Assembly (NCBI GenBank): GCA_037447655.1
Contig: JBBHKE010003570.1
Coordinates: 284,952-312,451 of the forward strand
Direction of reading: 5' to 3'
Source: Zygnema cylindricum
Lineage: Eukaryota; Streptophyta; Zygnematophyceae; Zygnematales; Zygnemataceae
Length of the DNA: 27,500 nucleotides
Shown here: positions 1 through 11,266 of the stretch, in pieces
How positions within the stretch are numbered: position 1 is the first letter of the stretch
Layout of the letters: each line of letters opens with the position of its first letter
Made by a program: the position numbers and the translations under genes
The notes under the pieces: model-generated
What the model was told of the DNA's origin: nothing
The model's input: only the letters and a program-made list of their open reading frames with translations
Databases searched by the model: none

Positions 1-132
1 TCCCTCCCCTCTTCCCTTTCTCTCTCTCCTCTCTCCTTTCCTCTCCCTCTCCCTTTCTCCTTCCCTCACTCCTTTCCCCCCACTTCCCTCCCTCCTTCCC
101 TTCTCCCCTCCCTCCCTCTCTCTCTCTCTTCC
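1..132. repeat. C/T-rich low-complexity tract
   Basis: Nearly pure pyrimidine on the + strand, made of irregular ccct/ctct runs with no fixed unit. It resembles the C/T-rich start of the second intron at the right edge of the window (from 27465) and the tract at 24722-24957, so such tracts look common in this genome. No coding signal. Confidence 0.85.
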
Positions 133-540
133 TCATATACGCCTTTGTGAAGAAAAAAAAAGCCAATCAGGAGGAAGGAATTTTAAAATACCTTTCTGAA
201 ACATCTTTGAAAACCCAAAAAGAAACTCAAATATCTTTTGACTCTAAAGAACCACAAAATACCCACAAAACTTACAAAATAAAATCCTACAAAGTATTGA
301 AGTAAACCTTAAAAAAAAAACAAAATATAAAACCTTCTGAAAATCCCCTAAATTACCTTAGAAGACCCCTTTAAAAGAACCCTACAAAGCGCTTAAAAAA
401 TCCTCAAAAACCCTTAAAAATAATCCTCAAAAGAACAACCCTTAAAAAAAAACCTTTGAAAAAAAAAATCCCTTAAAAAAAACTCGAAAAACCCTGTAGA
501 AAGCCCCAAATACTGCATTCGTTCCTTGTCGAAGTTGCAA
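133..540. other. A/C-rich, G-poor spacer without a gene
   Basis: About 400 bases dominated by A and C, with recurring irregular words such as cccttaaaaa and aaccctt. The words are too variable to form a tandem array and do not match a telomere unit. No coding or RNA feature is seen. Confidence 0.6.
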
Positions 541-611
541 ATATTTTTTTCTGTTCTTATTGTTCCTTTTTATTTCTTTCTATATATCTCTGTTTCTTCT
601 ATGTCCCTTGG

Positions 612-706
612 TTCTTTCCTTTTCTTTTTCTTTTTCTTTTTCTTTATCTTTTCCTTTTCCGTTTCCTTTTCTTTCGCTTTCCTTCTTTCTTTTTCTTTTT
701 TTCGGG
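612..706. repeat. (CTTTTT)n-like microsatellite
   Basis: Tandem ctttttc/ttttcc units on the + strand. The short ORFs across it (Phe/Ser/Leu-rich) are translations of the repeat, not genes. It ends at a cag (709-711) that would serve as a splice acceptor if the ORF at 894-1889 has upstream exons; that use is speculative. Confidence 0.75.
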
Positions 707-893
707 TCAGATTGGGAGAAGACGTTTTTTAACGAAAAAAAAAGATATTCCTGCTTTCGGTTGGGTATATTGTGGGTCTCATAATTTTAGTCCCGCGGCT
801 TGGGGAAGACCCATTTTTACCTCTTTGGAAAACATAAATAATAAAAAAAATAGTGATTTCCCGTTGACTTTGACTGTGACTTTGACTTCCAAA

Positions 894-1889
894 ATGGCGA
901 CTTCTTTGGGCTCCTCTCTTTATATTCATAACTACGAAATTGGGATTATTTTCATAGAACCTATGCGCAGTTCCGTTAAAGAAAACTGCCCAGGAAAAAT
1001 AAAAAACTGCCCGGAAAAAACCGGGGTTAAGAAAAGTTTGTGGGTTTCTCAAGAAAGGAAGTTTGGATCCGAGTCGATGTCAAATTCGGTAAAAAGGTTA
1101 GGAGGGGATGAGGGGGAGAGAGAGGGAAGTAAAGTAGGTGGAAGAGAAGGAGAGGAGGTGGGGGAGGGAAGTAAGAAAGATGGAAGAGAGAGAGGGAAGG
1201 GCGGAGAGGGAGGAGGAGGAGGACAGAGAAAACGACAAAAAATGGATGAGAAATGGGGGAGAGAGGATGTCAGGGGGATCAGGACAGAGAGTTTATACGA
1301 GGAGATGAGGGAAAAACGAAACGGAGAAGAAAAAAAACAGTTACGGGTGATACAGGAGGGAGGAGGGAAGGTGGTAGAGAAGGAGAGAGTGGTAGGTGGT
1401 AATAGTATTTCAAGAGGGAGGAAATGGGAAGAAGAGAAGGAAGAGGAAGATGGAGGTCGCAGGAATAGGAAGAGGGAGGAGGAGGGAGAGAGAGAGAGAG
1501 CCCAAAATGACAATGAGAGACCGGGGGAAGAGAGAGAGGAGAAGATTGATGGGGATTGGGAGTTGGAGGAGAGAGAGAGTGAGAGGGAGAGAGAGGGAAT
1601 CGATAGGATTTGCCTTCCTTTTAAAACTCCTCCTCCTCACTACGGTCCAAAAGATTACCCCGCAACAGGGGTAGCAATTCGACAATTTCTAAAAAAAATG
1701 AAGGAGAGAGAAGAGTTGGAGGAGGAGGAGGAGGAGGAGGAGGAGAGTGAGGTTCCTTTGGAAGGAAATGAAGGGATAGATAACTTTACAGTTTTAAAAA
1801 CAGAGGAGGAGATTTTGGTGAGATCTCAAGAAAACGAAGCTGAGTATGTGGAGGCTTTATGGAGTCAATTGGAGGATGAAGTAGTATAA
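894..1889 (+). CDS. Hypothetical Glu/Arg/Gly-rich acidic protein (doubtful)
   Basis: An open frame of 331 residues if it starts at the ATG at 894, which sits in a good plant-type context (aaaATGGCG); the frame is open a little further upstream but without an ATG. Residues 1 to about 60 and the last roughly 90 are of normal complexity (the latter includes PFKTPPPHYGPKDYP and a run of Glu). The middle, about residues 65-240, is an E/R/G/K-rich stretch produced by gagagg-type purine repeats. No known domain is recognised. The mature end would be acidic and coiled-coil-prone. A stop at 1887-1889 is followed by AT-rich sequence. It may be the last exon of a spliced gene, or a long chance ORF in a purine-rich strand where stop codons are rare. 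No neighbour supports a function. Confidence 0.35.
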   Translation: MATSLGSSLYIHNYEIGIIFIEPMRSSVKENCPGKIKNCPEKTGVKKSLWVSQERKFGSESMSNSVKRLGGDEGEREGSKVGGREGEEVGEGSKKDGRERGKGGEGGGGGQRKRQKMDEKWGREDVRGIRTESLYEEMREKRNGEEKKQLRVIQEGGGKVVEKERVVGGNSISRGRKWEEEKEEEDGGRRNRKREEEGERERAQNDNERPGEEREEKIDGDWELEERESEREREGIDRICLPFKTPPPHYGPKDYPATGVAIRQFLKKMKEREELEEEEEEEEESEVPLEGNEGIDNFTVLKTEEEILVRSQENEAEYVEALWSQLEDEVV

Positions 1890-1994
1890 AAATGAAAATT
1901 TTATGTTAGTTAGGTTTTGTTTTGCTTTATTTGTTTTGTTTGGTTCCGGTCTGTTTTTATTTTCGTTTGGTTTTGGTTTTTGTTTTCGTTTCCG

Positions 1995-2080
1995 TTGTTG
2001 TTTTTGTTTTTGTTTTTGTTTTTGTTTTTGTTTTCGGTTTTGATTTCATTTTCATTTTCATTTTCATTTTCGTTTTTGTC
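1995..2080. repeat. (TTTTTG)n then (ATTTTC)n microsatellites
   Basis: About six gtttttg-type units (near 1999-2034), directly followed by about five cattttc units (near 2045-2072). They lie just downstream of the 894-1889 ORF and would fall in its 3' UTR if that gene is real. Phe/Leu-rich ORFs here are artefacts. Confidence 0.85.
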
Positions 2081-2805
2081 TGATTTTTTGTTTCTTGCTT
2101 TGGTGTTGGTTTTGCATTTTAGTTTTGCATGTTTACGTTATATTTATTATTTTATTGGTACATTCCCGGTTTTTTTTTCGTCTCTTTAAGTCCATTTCAG
2201 TTTGGTTAAGTATGGTTTAATTTTCCATCGTTTTTTTTTTTTTTTTGTCTATTGTTGCCCTTTTCCAAAACCAAACTCCATTTTTTGGTCGATAAATTAC
2301 ATAGTTGTGTGGATAATGGTATTTGCAAGGGTTTTTTAGTTTTTTGTTTCAAGTGTGTTTTATTAAAACATTGTAATTGTTAATTTATTCAGTATTTACC
2401 TTTTTTGGTTTCGTTCAGAAAGATAATTAGTGTTTCGAGCTTCCCTTTGTACACACTGACGTATATATATAATAATAATATAAAATGTGAATTTATATAA
2501 TGTGAAGAAAGAGTATAACATTCTTTGTGTTTTTTTGTGTGCGTTGTCTTTCCTCTGTATTTGGCTTTTCTATTTCCTTTTGGTTTTGTTTTTTTTCCAT
2601 TGTTGCCATGTACTCAGATGATTTACCATTTACTATGTCATAAAAAAGCTCATTTTTCTTAAAAAAGTGTCGTGCATTCGACCACTTTCACATATTCGGC
2701 CTGAATGTCAAATAGTGTGGCGTTTTTCTATAATTTGGCATAATGTAAAATGATAGCCTATTCTCACCGAAGACTGTTTGGGGAAACCCAACAGATGGAC
2801 GCTCA
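2081..2805. other. AT-rich spacer without a recognised feature
   Basis: T-rich sequence with homopolymer runs (for example 2230-2246) and an AT/TAA microsatellite around 2463-2482. One notable word, AAATAGTGTGG at 2710-2720, recurs in transposons further right. No coding region is seen. Confidence 0.6.
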
Positions 2806-2807
2806 AA

Positions 2808-2992
2808 AAATGTATTGAAAAACATATTGATTTTTTTCTTTAAATGAATTGAAAAATGTCTTGGTACTGTATTGAAAATGTATTGAAAGTGTATTAAAAT
2901 GTATTGATAATGTATTGAAAAATGTTTTGAAGAATGTATTGAAAATGAATTGAGAAATGTATTGATAATGTACTGAAATGTATTGAATTTTT
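2808..2992. repeat. Degenerate short tandem repeat, core tgtattgaaa
   Basis: About fourteen imperfect copies of a 10-13 bp word (tgtattgaaa, with variants tgtattgata and tgaattgaaa). The minus-strand ORF across it (2803-3222) repeats Ile-Gln/His-Phe-Asn motifs because of the array, so it is not taken as a gene. Confidence 0.8.
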
Positions 2993-2999
2993 TTTGAGT

Positions 3000-3530
3000 G
3001 TTTATTGATTTCCGTGTGAGGACAGTTTGTTTTAGGAAATTTCATTGGAAAAACTTTTATAAAAATACTTGAAGGAAAGAGATTAGTCTCACGGAGGATG
3101 AATTTGTACAGAAAAGTATCAAACGGGAGAAAGAAAAAGCACAGTACTGAGGATTTGTCATGAAAATTGAGATTTTTCAGATCCAGTTTCGTGAAGCTGG
3201 TCGAAAAATTGCAACACTCCACCCACTTTTTCCAGCATAGAATAAACCGATGTGTGGACCAAATTATTTCTAATAACTAAGATATTTATATATATAACAG
3301 TTTTATGTGTACCTCACGCCTTTATGGAGTACTCCAACTGTACAATACTGCTGCAACAAGTCTAATCACTAACTGAAAAGAATTGAACCGCAAGAGTAGT
3401 TAATATTTCCGAAACGGGCTAATAGTAACCTGGAAAAGTTGACGTCTACAAGTGTCACACAACTTCGAACGACTCTCTCGCTCGATTTTTAAGTGCCTTG
3501 GAAGACTTTAGTCCTCCATTGGCACTTTTT
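3000..3530. other. Spacer without a recognised feature
   Basis: Unique-looking AT-rich sequence. No coding, RNA or repeat structure that I can support. Confidence 0.5.
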
Positions 3531-4323
3531 TACTCTATAGACAAAATCCATGGGTCTTTTTTTCTGAGCCTAAGCTGATGACGTCACCGTGTACGACATC
3601 AAATCCTCGATCCACAGATCCATAGACTTTCCGTACAATTTCACCTCTGACCGTCGTGGGAAATCCTATCGTCCACCGGATGGCTTTCTTGGGCACCATC
3701 GTCCGATATGCAATCCTCGTACGGTTCCGTCCTTTCTTGCCGTACCCTGAGTTCCACGTCTGACACTTGGTTCTCGGCCCGCTTACCGTACACCTCTTGC
3801 CGTGTGGTTTCGTGACCGGCAACTTTCCCCACTCTCCCCAGCCTGATAATTGACGATAGCGTGGCGCCGGTCGTCAATTCCGTACATGCTCGTATGGCTT
3901 GGGTGATGACGTGGCAGATAGCTGCCACGCTGGACATTTAGCTATGACGCGTCCATATTAAATTTTCGCGGTCTGGTTTTGCGGGCGTCGGCTCCGGTTT
4001 TCTTAATGCCATCGTTAACTCTTAGCGCACGTGTCATTCAATTTGCTTCGAGATATACACGTGGCATTCATCTGCTCATCCGTTAAAAATGTTTGTCGCC
4101 GTTTAAGGATTGGTCCGTAAAGGACGTACCTTGACGACTCCGTACAAAGCGCGGTATCCCCGAGAGCGAACTTTGGTCCTTTTGTCTCGGGAGGTTCGTC
4201 TGATTAAATGCGTGTCCTTAGCTTTTCCCGCGCCGATATTCAATCTTTACCGTCGCCGGTTTACGGCCCCTTGCGCCGTTTGGTTTCATTGCCGATTCTA
4301 CCGATTCAATCCGTATCTGGGCA
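3531..4323. other. GC-richer block, no recognised gene
   Basis: Base composition rises to roughly half GC, with many CpG and several CGTAC words, unlike the AT-rich DNA to its left. Two overlapping minus-strand frames (3535-3822 and 3641-3937) and one plus-strand frame (4110-4463) are open, but none matches a family I know. The last runs into the hAT element, which argues against it. A perfect hairpin (gtggcag/ctgccac) lies at 3909-3926. Two G-box-like cores (acgtgtc, acgtggc) lie near 4029 and 4060. It could be a decayed element or a promoter region. Confidence 0.4.
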
Positions 4324-4331
4324 CCCCTGGC
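4324..4331. repeat. Left 8-bp target-site duplication of the hAT-like element
   Basis: CCCCTGGC immediately left of the terminal CAGAGG. It is identical to 5134-5141 on the right side. Eight-bp duplications are the signature of the hAT superfamily. Confidence 0.9.
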
Positions 4332-5133
4332 CAGAGGTCGCAAACGGTCAACCGAAACCGTGACCGACCGTTAACCGACCGCCCGCGCCGGATCCGGAAC
4401 GGATTCGGTTGCCAAATTTTGGGGGTCGGGCGGTTACGGTCGGTTGATTCACCAGGATCTTGATTTTTCGCAACTAACCGAGCCCGTCCGTAACCGAAAA
4501 AGTACAAAATTAATCAATGTACGACGAAATAAGCCAATAACTACGATTTGTCGCGTTCCCTAAGATTTGTGAAATGAATAGTGTTACTACTGTGTCAGAT
4601 TTGCGACGCTTTGTCGTGTTCCCTAAGATTTGCGAAATGAATAGTGTACTACTATGTCAGATTTGCAACACTTTGTCGCGTTACCTTTGATTTGTGAAAT
4701 AAATAGCTTACTACAGTACCGTGTCAGATTTGCGACGCTAATCATGATGTCACGTACTTCCACGATGCCAAAGATTACAAAGTACAAGAATGTTGGATTA
4801 CAAAATTTTCATTTTTTTTTGGTTTTTTGGTTGACCGACCGTAACTGACCGTTTTTTTTTTCCTGGTGCAAATCTTAGGGAACGCGACAAATCGTAATTA
4901 TTGGCTTATTCCGTCGTACATTGATTAATGCTGTACTTTTTCGGTTACGGGCGGGCACGGTTAGTCGCGAAAAATCAAGATTCGGTTAATTTTTTTTGTC
5001 GTAAACGACGGTCGGTTAACGGTTAACAATTTTGGAGCGTGACAAAACTCGGTCTGGCGTCGGTTACTCAGATTTTGAAAAAAAACAAACGGTCGGTTTC
5101 GGGTATGAAATTTTTTGACTTTTGCAACCTCTG
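4332..5133. mobile_element. Non-autonomous hAT-like foldback element
   Basis: An 802-bp element with 13-bp terminal inverted repeats, CAGAGGTCGCAAA on the left and the complement of CAGAGGTTGCAAA on the right (one mismatch), flanked by a perfect 8-bp duplication. A second, longer inverted match pairs about 4454-4575 with about 4864-4986 at roughly 90% identity, so most of the element can fold back. The centre holds a three-unit tandem repeat (4547-4739). Short CCGACCGTTAACC-type words are frequent near both ends. It encodes no transposase and would depend on one supplied elsewhere. A 94-bp relative with the same termini lies at 23667-23760. The superfamily rests on TSD length and the terminal CAGAGG; no transposase is available to confirm it. 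Confidence 0.85.
4547..4739. repeat. Three-unit 62-68 bp tandem repeat inside the hAT-like element
   Basis: Units begin at 4547, 4610 and 4672, each starting tttgtcg and ending with a cagatttgcgacgc-like block. The unit start (tcgcgttccctaagattt) is also the innermost part of the inverted arm, so the repeat probably arose by duplication at the arm-loop junction. Confidence 0.85.
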
Positions 5134-5141
5134 CCCCTGGC
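5134..5141. repeat. Right 8-bp target-site duplication of the hAT-like element
   Basis: CCCCTGGC directly after the terminal CCTCTG; an exact copy of 4324-4331. Confidence 0.9.
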
Positions 5142-5147
5142 AATCGG

Positions 5148-7550
5148 GCATCGTTGACGACTACTCACAGAAATCTTTGATGTACTTTTTGAAACATTAA
5201 TCGGATGCAATTGAGAAGTTTAAAGAGTGGGTTGTACTAGCAAAGCAACAATCAGATCAAAAATTTAAAAACGGTGAACGGGAATTTCTTGGGTTTTGGA
5301 TTTTTGTAAAGAGAAGGGAATAACGTAGCAGTTTATTGTCCTGTATTCTTCTAAATCTAATCAAATTACAGAAAGAAATAATCGGCTACTTCAAGATATG
5401 GCCTGATTGTGATTTATGGCACAACCCACAACAACTTCTTGGGGGAAGATGACATTTTAGCCGCAAACCACAATCGCAATCCGAGGTTGAAATCGGATTC
5501 AGCGATAAGAGTACAAATCACTAGAAGAAAGGAAAAATTTCGTCGGTTTGACATTTTAGGATATAGGGATACAAGGCAACGGTTTATGTAGAACAAACAC
5601 GAAGGACGGAAAATTTGATGCGATGAATTTGGCCAATAATTTTTGAGGAGTATAGCACCAAGGGAAATTTATACCATGTGTATGATCTAGTAAGAAGGGC
5701 AATACTAGAGTCACAAAATGTTGATTACCATGAGGTTCCTAAATATGTAATGGAATTGGTTAGAAATTGAATGATAGTTTCGTATTTTGAGGAAAAAAAA
5801 TGACTTGAGGAATAAACAAAAAAGATGAATCAAATTCGGATGAGGAAGAACATTCGCAAACCAAGGTGAAATTTGTTCCAACAGGTTCGGCGTCGAAATT
5901 GGATTAATGTTTGGAGTGAAGGCAATCAAAGCTCTCGGTCTTCGAAAAAAACTCAATCGCGTCGAAAGTCAAAATCTAACTAATCATCCATAAGCGAGGA
6001 GAAATGACAAGGACAAAAAAGTGATATTGTTTTGCCAAAGTACTTGAGAGATGAGGGGAAACTATAGTAATTGATTAGATTATCCTATGATCCTGTTGAC
6101 AATGATGTTTCGACCTCAAATTATTTCATTTTGGAGGATATAGAGGACAGTTTTCTTATCTTACAATTTGTGACTGAGACGATGGTCGTTTCCGGTGATC
6201 CTCAATTTTAGACCGAGGCTCGGAATTCGGGTGACCCGGATACTAAGTAGAATTATGCACGGGAGAAATTATATAAATCGTCGGTAAATAAAAAAACTTA
6301 TTTGGAGGTTGAGCTGTCAATCGAAAAAAAAGAGTAAATACTAACAAGGTTTCCAACACGGAAATATGTGTTTCAAGTGTGATTTTCAAGTACAAAGCAT
6401 TGATTGTTTGCAAAAGAGTTTCAATAGAAAAATGGGGTAGACTATCCTTCCGTTGTGAATTTTGATTCATTAATAATAATAGTCGTTTTAGGGTTTGCCG
6501 TTAAGAAACATACCCGAAGATAGATGTGGAAATCACCTTTTTGAATCGGGATTTAAATGAGGAGATTTTTTATGAACGCGGTCGGAGGGTGTGAAATCTT
6601 TATATGCTCTTAAACAAGTGTTGACAACGTGCTATTTCCAATTGAGTGATGATTGATTTCGGTTTCGCACGGAGAAGTTCGAATTCCAAGATGTATGTGA
6701 AAGGGGAAGGTGAAGAACAAATCAAAATTTCAGTTAATGTTTATGATTCATTATGAACTTTGAAAGTTCCTACGAGTTGAGGAGTAAGTTGTATTTGGTT
6801 TCAACATTTTAACGTTACACATTTGGGGAAAGTAAAGCATATTTTGGGCATTAAAGTGATTTGGGATGTGTTTGGTAGCATTAAGCTTAGCCAAAAGGAA
6901 TATTACAAAGTTGTGTTGGCACCGTTTCCCATATCTAATACTAAACCCCTTTCGACTCTATTAGACCCGAAAGTACAATAATACAAGTTAAAGGTTTTAG
7001 AGATAGTCGATGTTTCATATCGACTAGCAATTGGCTGTCTAATGAGGGTGGGAATGCAGTTGGTGCGGTTTATACGGTCAACAAAAATTACGAGGCGCAA
7101 AAAAAACATCATTGGAATGTGGAGACACACATCTCCAACATTTTGTCCGCACATTAATAACCAGATTGGTGTTATTATCAAGTGGTGATTTGGATCATCT
7201 TGGGTAATTTCTTTCATCTCGTGACGTTTTTGGATTTAGTGGATTGTGGCGTTCAACTCTACGAAGGCCAAGTATGTAGTACATTAACATGCGTCTAAGT
7301 TTATTCTTTGGATGAAAGAGATGCTTGGAGAGTTGGAAATTGTTGTTGCTTCTATGATAGTATTTCCAAATAGCATGAGTTAATTTGCGTTCACCCAAAA
7401 TCGTGTAATTCATAAGAAGACAAATTATGTTTGGATTTAATGACATTTCATTTGAGATTTAGTGAGGGATAAAAAGCTCGAACCTTTATTCGTTCATATG
7501 TGAGCAAGTTCTTAATATAATGAGGAAGTTGTTGATATGCTTTCTAAATA
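5148..7550 (+). pseudogene. Decayed Ty1/copia pol (integrase, RT, RNase H)
   Basis: Conceptual translation in shifting + frames gives an ordered run of copia pol landmarks despite many stops. An integrase-core VDDYS followed by a YFLKH...SDAIEKFKEW block lies at 5153-5235. An ILGYRD-type connection block lies near 5555-5575. The RT-start equivalent of 'GVDY..V' lies at 6433-6460. An HILGIKV...LSQKEYYKVVL block lies at about 6837-6918. The RNase H equivalent of 'SSTEAEYVA' appears as NSTKAKYVV near 7252-7278, then an FxxxxLVRDKKLE segment near 7450-7480 and a VDMLSK end near 7528-7548. In autonomous copia elements this polyprotein reverse-transcribes the RNA and integrates the cDNA. This copy is dead: dozens of stops and shifts, and no recognisable gag. 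The 5' part is lost at or before the hAT insertion. Confidence 0.85.
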
Positions 7551-8289
7551 AATAATATAGGATGTCAATGGGTGTGGGAGGCCTAAGCTATGCTTCGTTT
7601 GTCTTGAGATGGATTCCCACAATGAGAGGGGAAATGTGAAGACATTATTGGAATCAAAGTTTGGCGAATTAGGATCCGGATCGGGTACGTGTCTAAGTTG
7701 GTGTATTGGTTCGAGATGATCGTTTGTTCAATCGGTACGGTTAAGTTGTTAGACATATGATTCAATCTGTTCGTAGTGTTGCAAGGATCCGTGAATATGG
7801 TCCAACATAATGTTTCTTTCCAAATTTATCTACAAACGTCGTGTTTTGGCAGGGGGTTATTGCCACACGATTTTAGTGAGTTATCAATGTCGTGTAGACT
7901 AGTTTCTTCTTGTGTTCCAAATACCTAGTTAGGAGTTACATTGAGTCAATTAAGTCACATAAAGGATAAGAATGAGAGTGTTTTGGAAACTAAAAAGCCT
8001 TTCATCTTAATATAATGAAATTTTACTAATGTGTAATGTGGTGTTTTGTGAGATAATTTTGTAAACTTCCGTTGTGGTATACAATTTGTATTGTTGAAGA
8101 TATTTTCAACACGCAACAACAACAATGCACTAGAGTTTCCCAATCGCTCTCATGTCTTAGCCTAAAATATCAAATGTATAGTAAAAATTAGGTCTCATAT
8201 GCAATGTTGACACTCTTTTGACAGCTCATGTCCTACCTCGTTGTTCCCTACTCTTTGAGCTATATCACAAAGGATTATTCACATCTTTA
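7551..8289. other. Copia 3' flank, possibly LTR remnant
   Basis: Sequence following the copia pol. A purine run (gagaggggaaatg, 7622-7634) could be the old polypurine tract, making the next several hundred bases a decayed 3' LTR. I see no second copy in the window to define LTR ends, so this is inference. Nothing else is recognised. Confidence 0.35.
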
Positions 8290-8480
8290 ACGGTGAACCT
8301 TGAATCGTTATAGGTGTTAATAACATTATTTTTTTACCCTTAAATTTTGCCCCCGAACCAAAAATAGAATTAATGATTATATTTTATTCTTCACAATAAT
8401 ATAGGTACGGTTGAATTAGTGTTAATTGCAATACTTTCGGTAGTTTCTAAATAGTGTAGCAAAGGTAAACAAGACGACCG
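8290..8480. mobile_element. Relic of TA-flanked MITE family
   Basis: An inexact left terminus (cggtgaaccttgaatcgtta, then ggtgttaataac) resembles the CACCGTGAATCGTTATTAG end of the family. It is followed by a cccccgaaccaaaaatagaattaat block matching 9775-9815 and 12905-12950, and by taaatagtgtag near 8450. Right terminus not seen. Confidence 0.4.
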
Positions 8481-8759
8481 TTACGCTTCGTTAATTCTCT
8501 AACATTAGATAATACTAGTGGTCACTTTAATCTTTGATCTCAGTTTGTCACCATCCTTCAAATTCCACTACGTTATCACCATGACTTCAATTGGAACCTC
8601 AATCTCGCCGCACTAGTACTTCCGCTACTTCCTATAAGTTCTCCCGTCCATGCCGAAGATATAACTAAAGTTTCACTCAATGAATATAAAATTTCTCATT
8701 TTGTTCTAAAATTCATCAAGTTCCTTCCAAATTCCTACATGTTACTATTGATTCTCGTG

Positions 8760-9475
<716 letters not shown>

Positions 9476-10296
9476 CTCCTTTTCACCCTTTCACTTTTTT
9501 TCCTCTTCCATCGCAACTGCGACATCTTTAATTATTATGGGTTTTTAGGGAGGTTGGGTGAAAAAATGATTTTTTCCCGCTCTTTTTTAAAAAAATTGAA
9601 AGAAAAGTATAATGATTTTGTACTGAAAGTGGTTTTAGTGCAACAATTCTAATTAAATGTGTTTACAGTTTACTTAGATTAAAATTTAGATGATCGGTTT
9701 CCTTTTATTTTTTAAAAGATATGAACATTCACAAACTGCAGGCAAAATTATTAGCGTTATGGACGCTATATCGGCACCCCCAAATCTTGACCCCAAAACC
9801 TGAAATAGAATTAATAACAATTTTATATGTTAATTAAGGTTTTGGTGAATTGGCGCTAAATTTTTTATTTTATGACCTTTTTGAATCGTGTGGAGTACAG
9901 AACGTATAAGTTCGTACAAAATGGTATTTTGTTGAGTAAAAAAGTACGAAACATGGATTAAAATAATCGCTATCGCATGTAAAACTGCGCTTAAAATAAA
10001 AGGCAAAATGAGATCGTATCGTACATGTTTTCGTGTAAAGATATTGATTGCGTATTAATTAACCGATAAAAAGCCCAAATTAGAGTTATGAATAAATTAA
10101 AGTAAAAGGACGCGACGGTGTACAATTTGTCACATTTTGTACTTTTTCGTTTTTTACTGTGAATATCTTGCCATCATGATGGCAAATCTGTTGTACCCAA
10201 ATCCGCGTTATGGATCAATCAGAGTAAATTTTTTTTCTCGAAATTTGGAAACACTCAAACTAGCGTTAATAACACCAATCAATTTTTAACAATAAT

Positions 10297-10306
10297 AATT
10301 TCGAAA
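10297..10306. repeat. Left target-site duplication of Mutator-like element
   Basis: AATTTCGAAA; it matches AATTTCTAAA at 11267-11276 in 9 of 10 positions. A 9-10 bp duplication is typical of the Mutator superfamily. Confidence 0.8.
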
Positions 10307-11266
10307 GGGAATTGCTAATCGCAGAGACGATTTTTGTTGCGCGCAGGTAGCTGTCAAAAATTGTACATTTAAATTACAATTTTGTTACAAGATACGTACC
10401 TTTAAGTTCAGATTTGACTGTCAATCCGTCGAACAACTTTGACTGGCGAAATATTGTAACGGCTATTAAAAAACTGTCGCGCTTGCGAACGTTGACCGTC
10501 ATGAAAAAAAAAACAATTCACACGGCCGGCGCAGGTTTACTGTAACAAATCTGAGGCAGCCACATATAAATAAAATGGTTGCGCGCAGGTAGTTACTCAC
10601 TTCACGTGAGCTCCACTGTGAAAGCACACACCGACAATGTGAATCAATGTGAAGTACTTAATCAATGTAAGAATGTTGATTTGTAAATAGTGTGGCGCAA
10701 TCAATGTGAAGTACGTTTTCAATGTAAGAATGTTGATTCGTAAATAGTGTGGTTTCATTTGGTCGCCCGTGACGACGCGTCATTTTAGTTTCATTGATAT
10801 TTATACGGGGGTACGCTATTATAGTTTGTACGAAGTTTATTTCGTTTCGTGCGAGTTTATACATGTCGTACGTCGTCATTTAATTTGTGTCCAAGTTCAG
10901 CGTAACGGTTCGCGATTAGATTCTATTTTTGCGGCTAAGTCAAATGTCGGTGTGTGCTTTCACAGTGGAGCTCACGTGAAGTGAGTCCTGCGCGCAGCCA
11001 TTTTATTTATATGTGACTGCCTCATTTTTGTTACGGTAAACCAGCACCGGCTGTGTGAATTGTTTTTTTTTTCATGACGGTCAACGTTCTCAAGCGCGAC
11101 AGCTTTTTAATAGCCGTTACAATATTTCGCCAGTCAAAGTTGTCGATGGATTGAACGTCAAATCTTAACTTAAAGTACGTAGCTTGTACAAAAATGTACT
11201 TCAAATATACAATTTCTGACAACTACCTGCGCGTAGCAAAAATCATCTCTGCAATTAGCAATTCCC
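10307..11266. mobile_element. Non-autonomous Mutator-like foldback element (MULE)
   Basis: A 960-bp element whose ends are long inverted repeats of about 325 bp: 10307-10635 pairs with 10946-11266 at high identity, with small indels (outer end GGGAATTGCTAAT, inner end at the agcacacaccgac/gtcggtgtgtgct pair). The roughly 310-bp loop contains a 57-bp tandem duplication. Each arm repeats the word gcgcgcaggtag near both of its ends. Long TIRs plus a 9-10 bp TSD fit Mutator-like elements. No transposase is encoded; the 71-aa frame at 10769-10984 spans loop and arm and is not convincing. It sits inside a TA-MITE and is therefore younger than it. Confidence 0.85.
10643..10756. repeat. 57-bp tandem duplication in the MULE loop
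   Basis: Unit 1 is 10643-10699 and unit 2 is 10700-10756. Both start atcaatgtgaagtac and contain caatgtaagaatgttgatt and taaatagtgtgg. They differ at a handful of positions. Confidence 0.9.

Noticed and set aside
300-500. Telomere-like cccttaaa/ccctaaa words.
   Set aside because: Spacing and sequence are irregular; no run of a fixed telomeric unit.
3641-3937. 98-codon minus-strand ORF as a gene.
   Set aside because: No family match, overlapped by another open frame, and explained by GC-rich composition.
10769-10984. 71-codon ORF in the Mutator-like element.
   Set aside because: It runs from loop into inverted arm, with no recognisable domain; far too short for a transposase.
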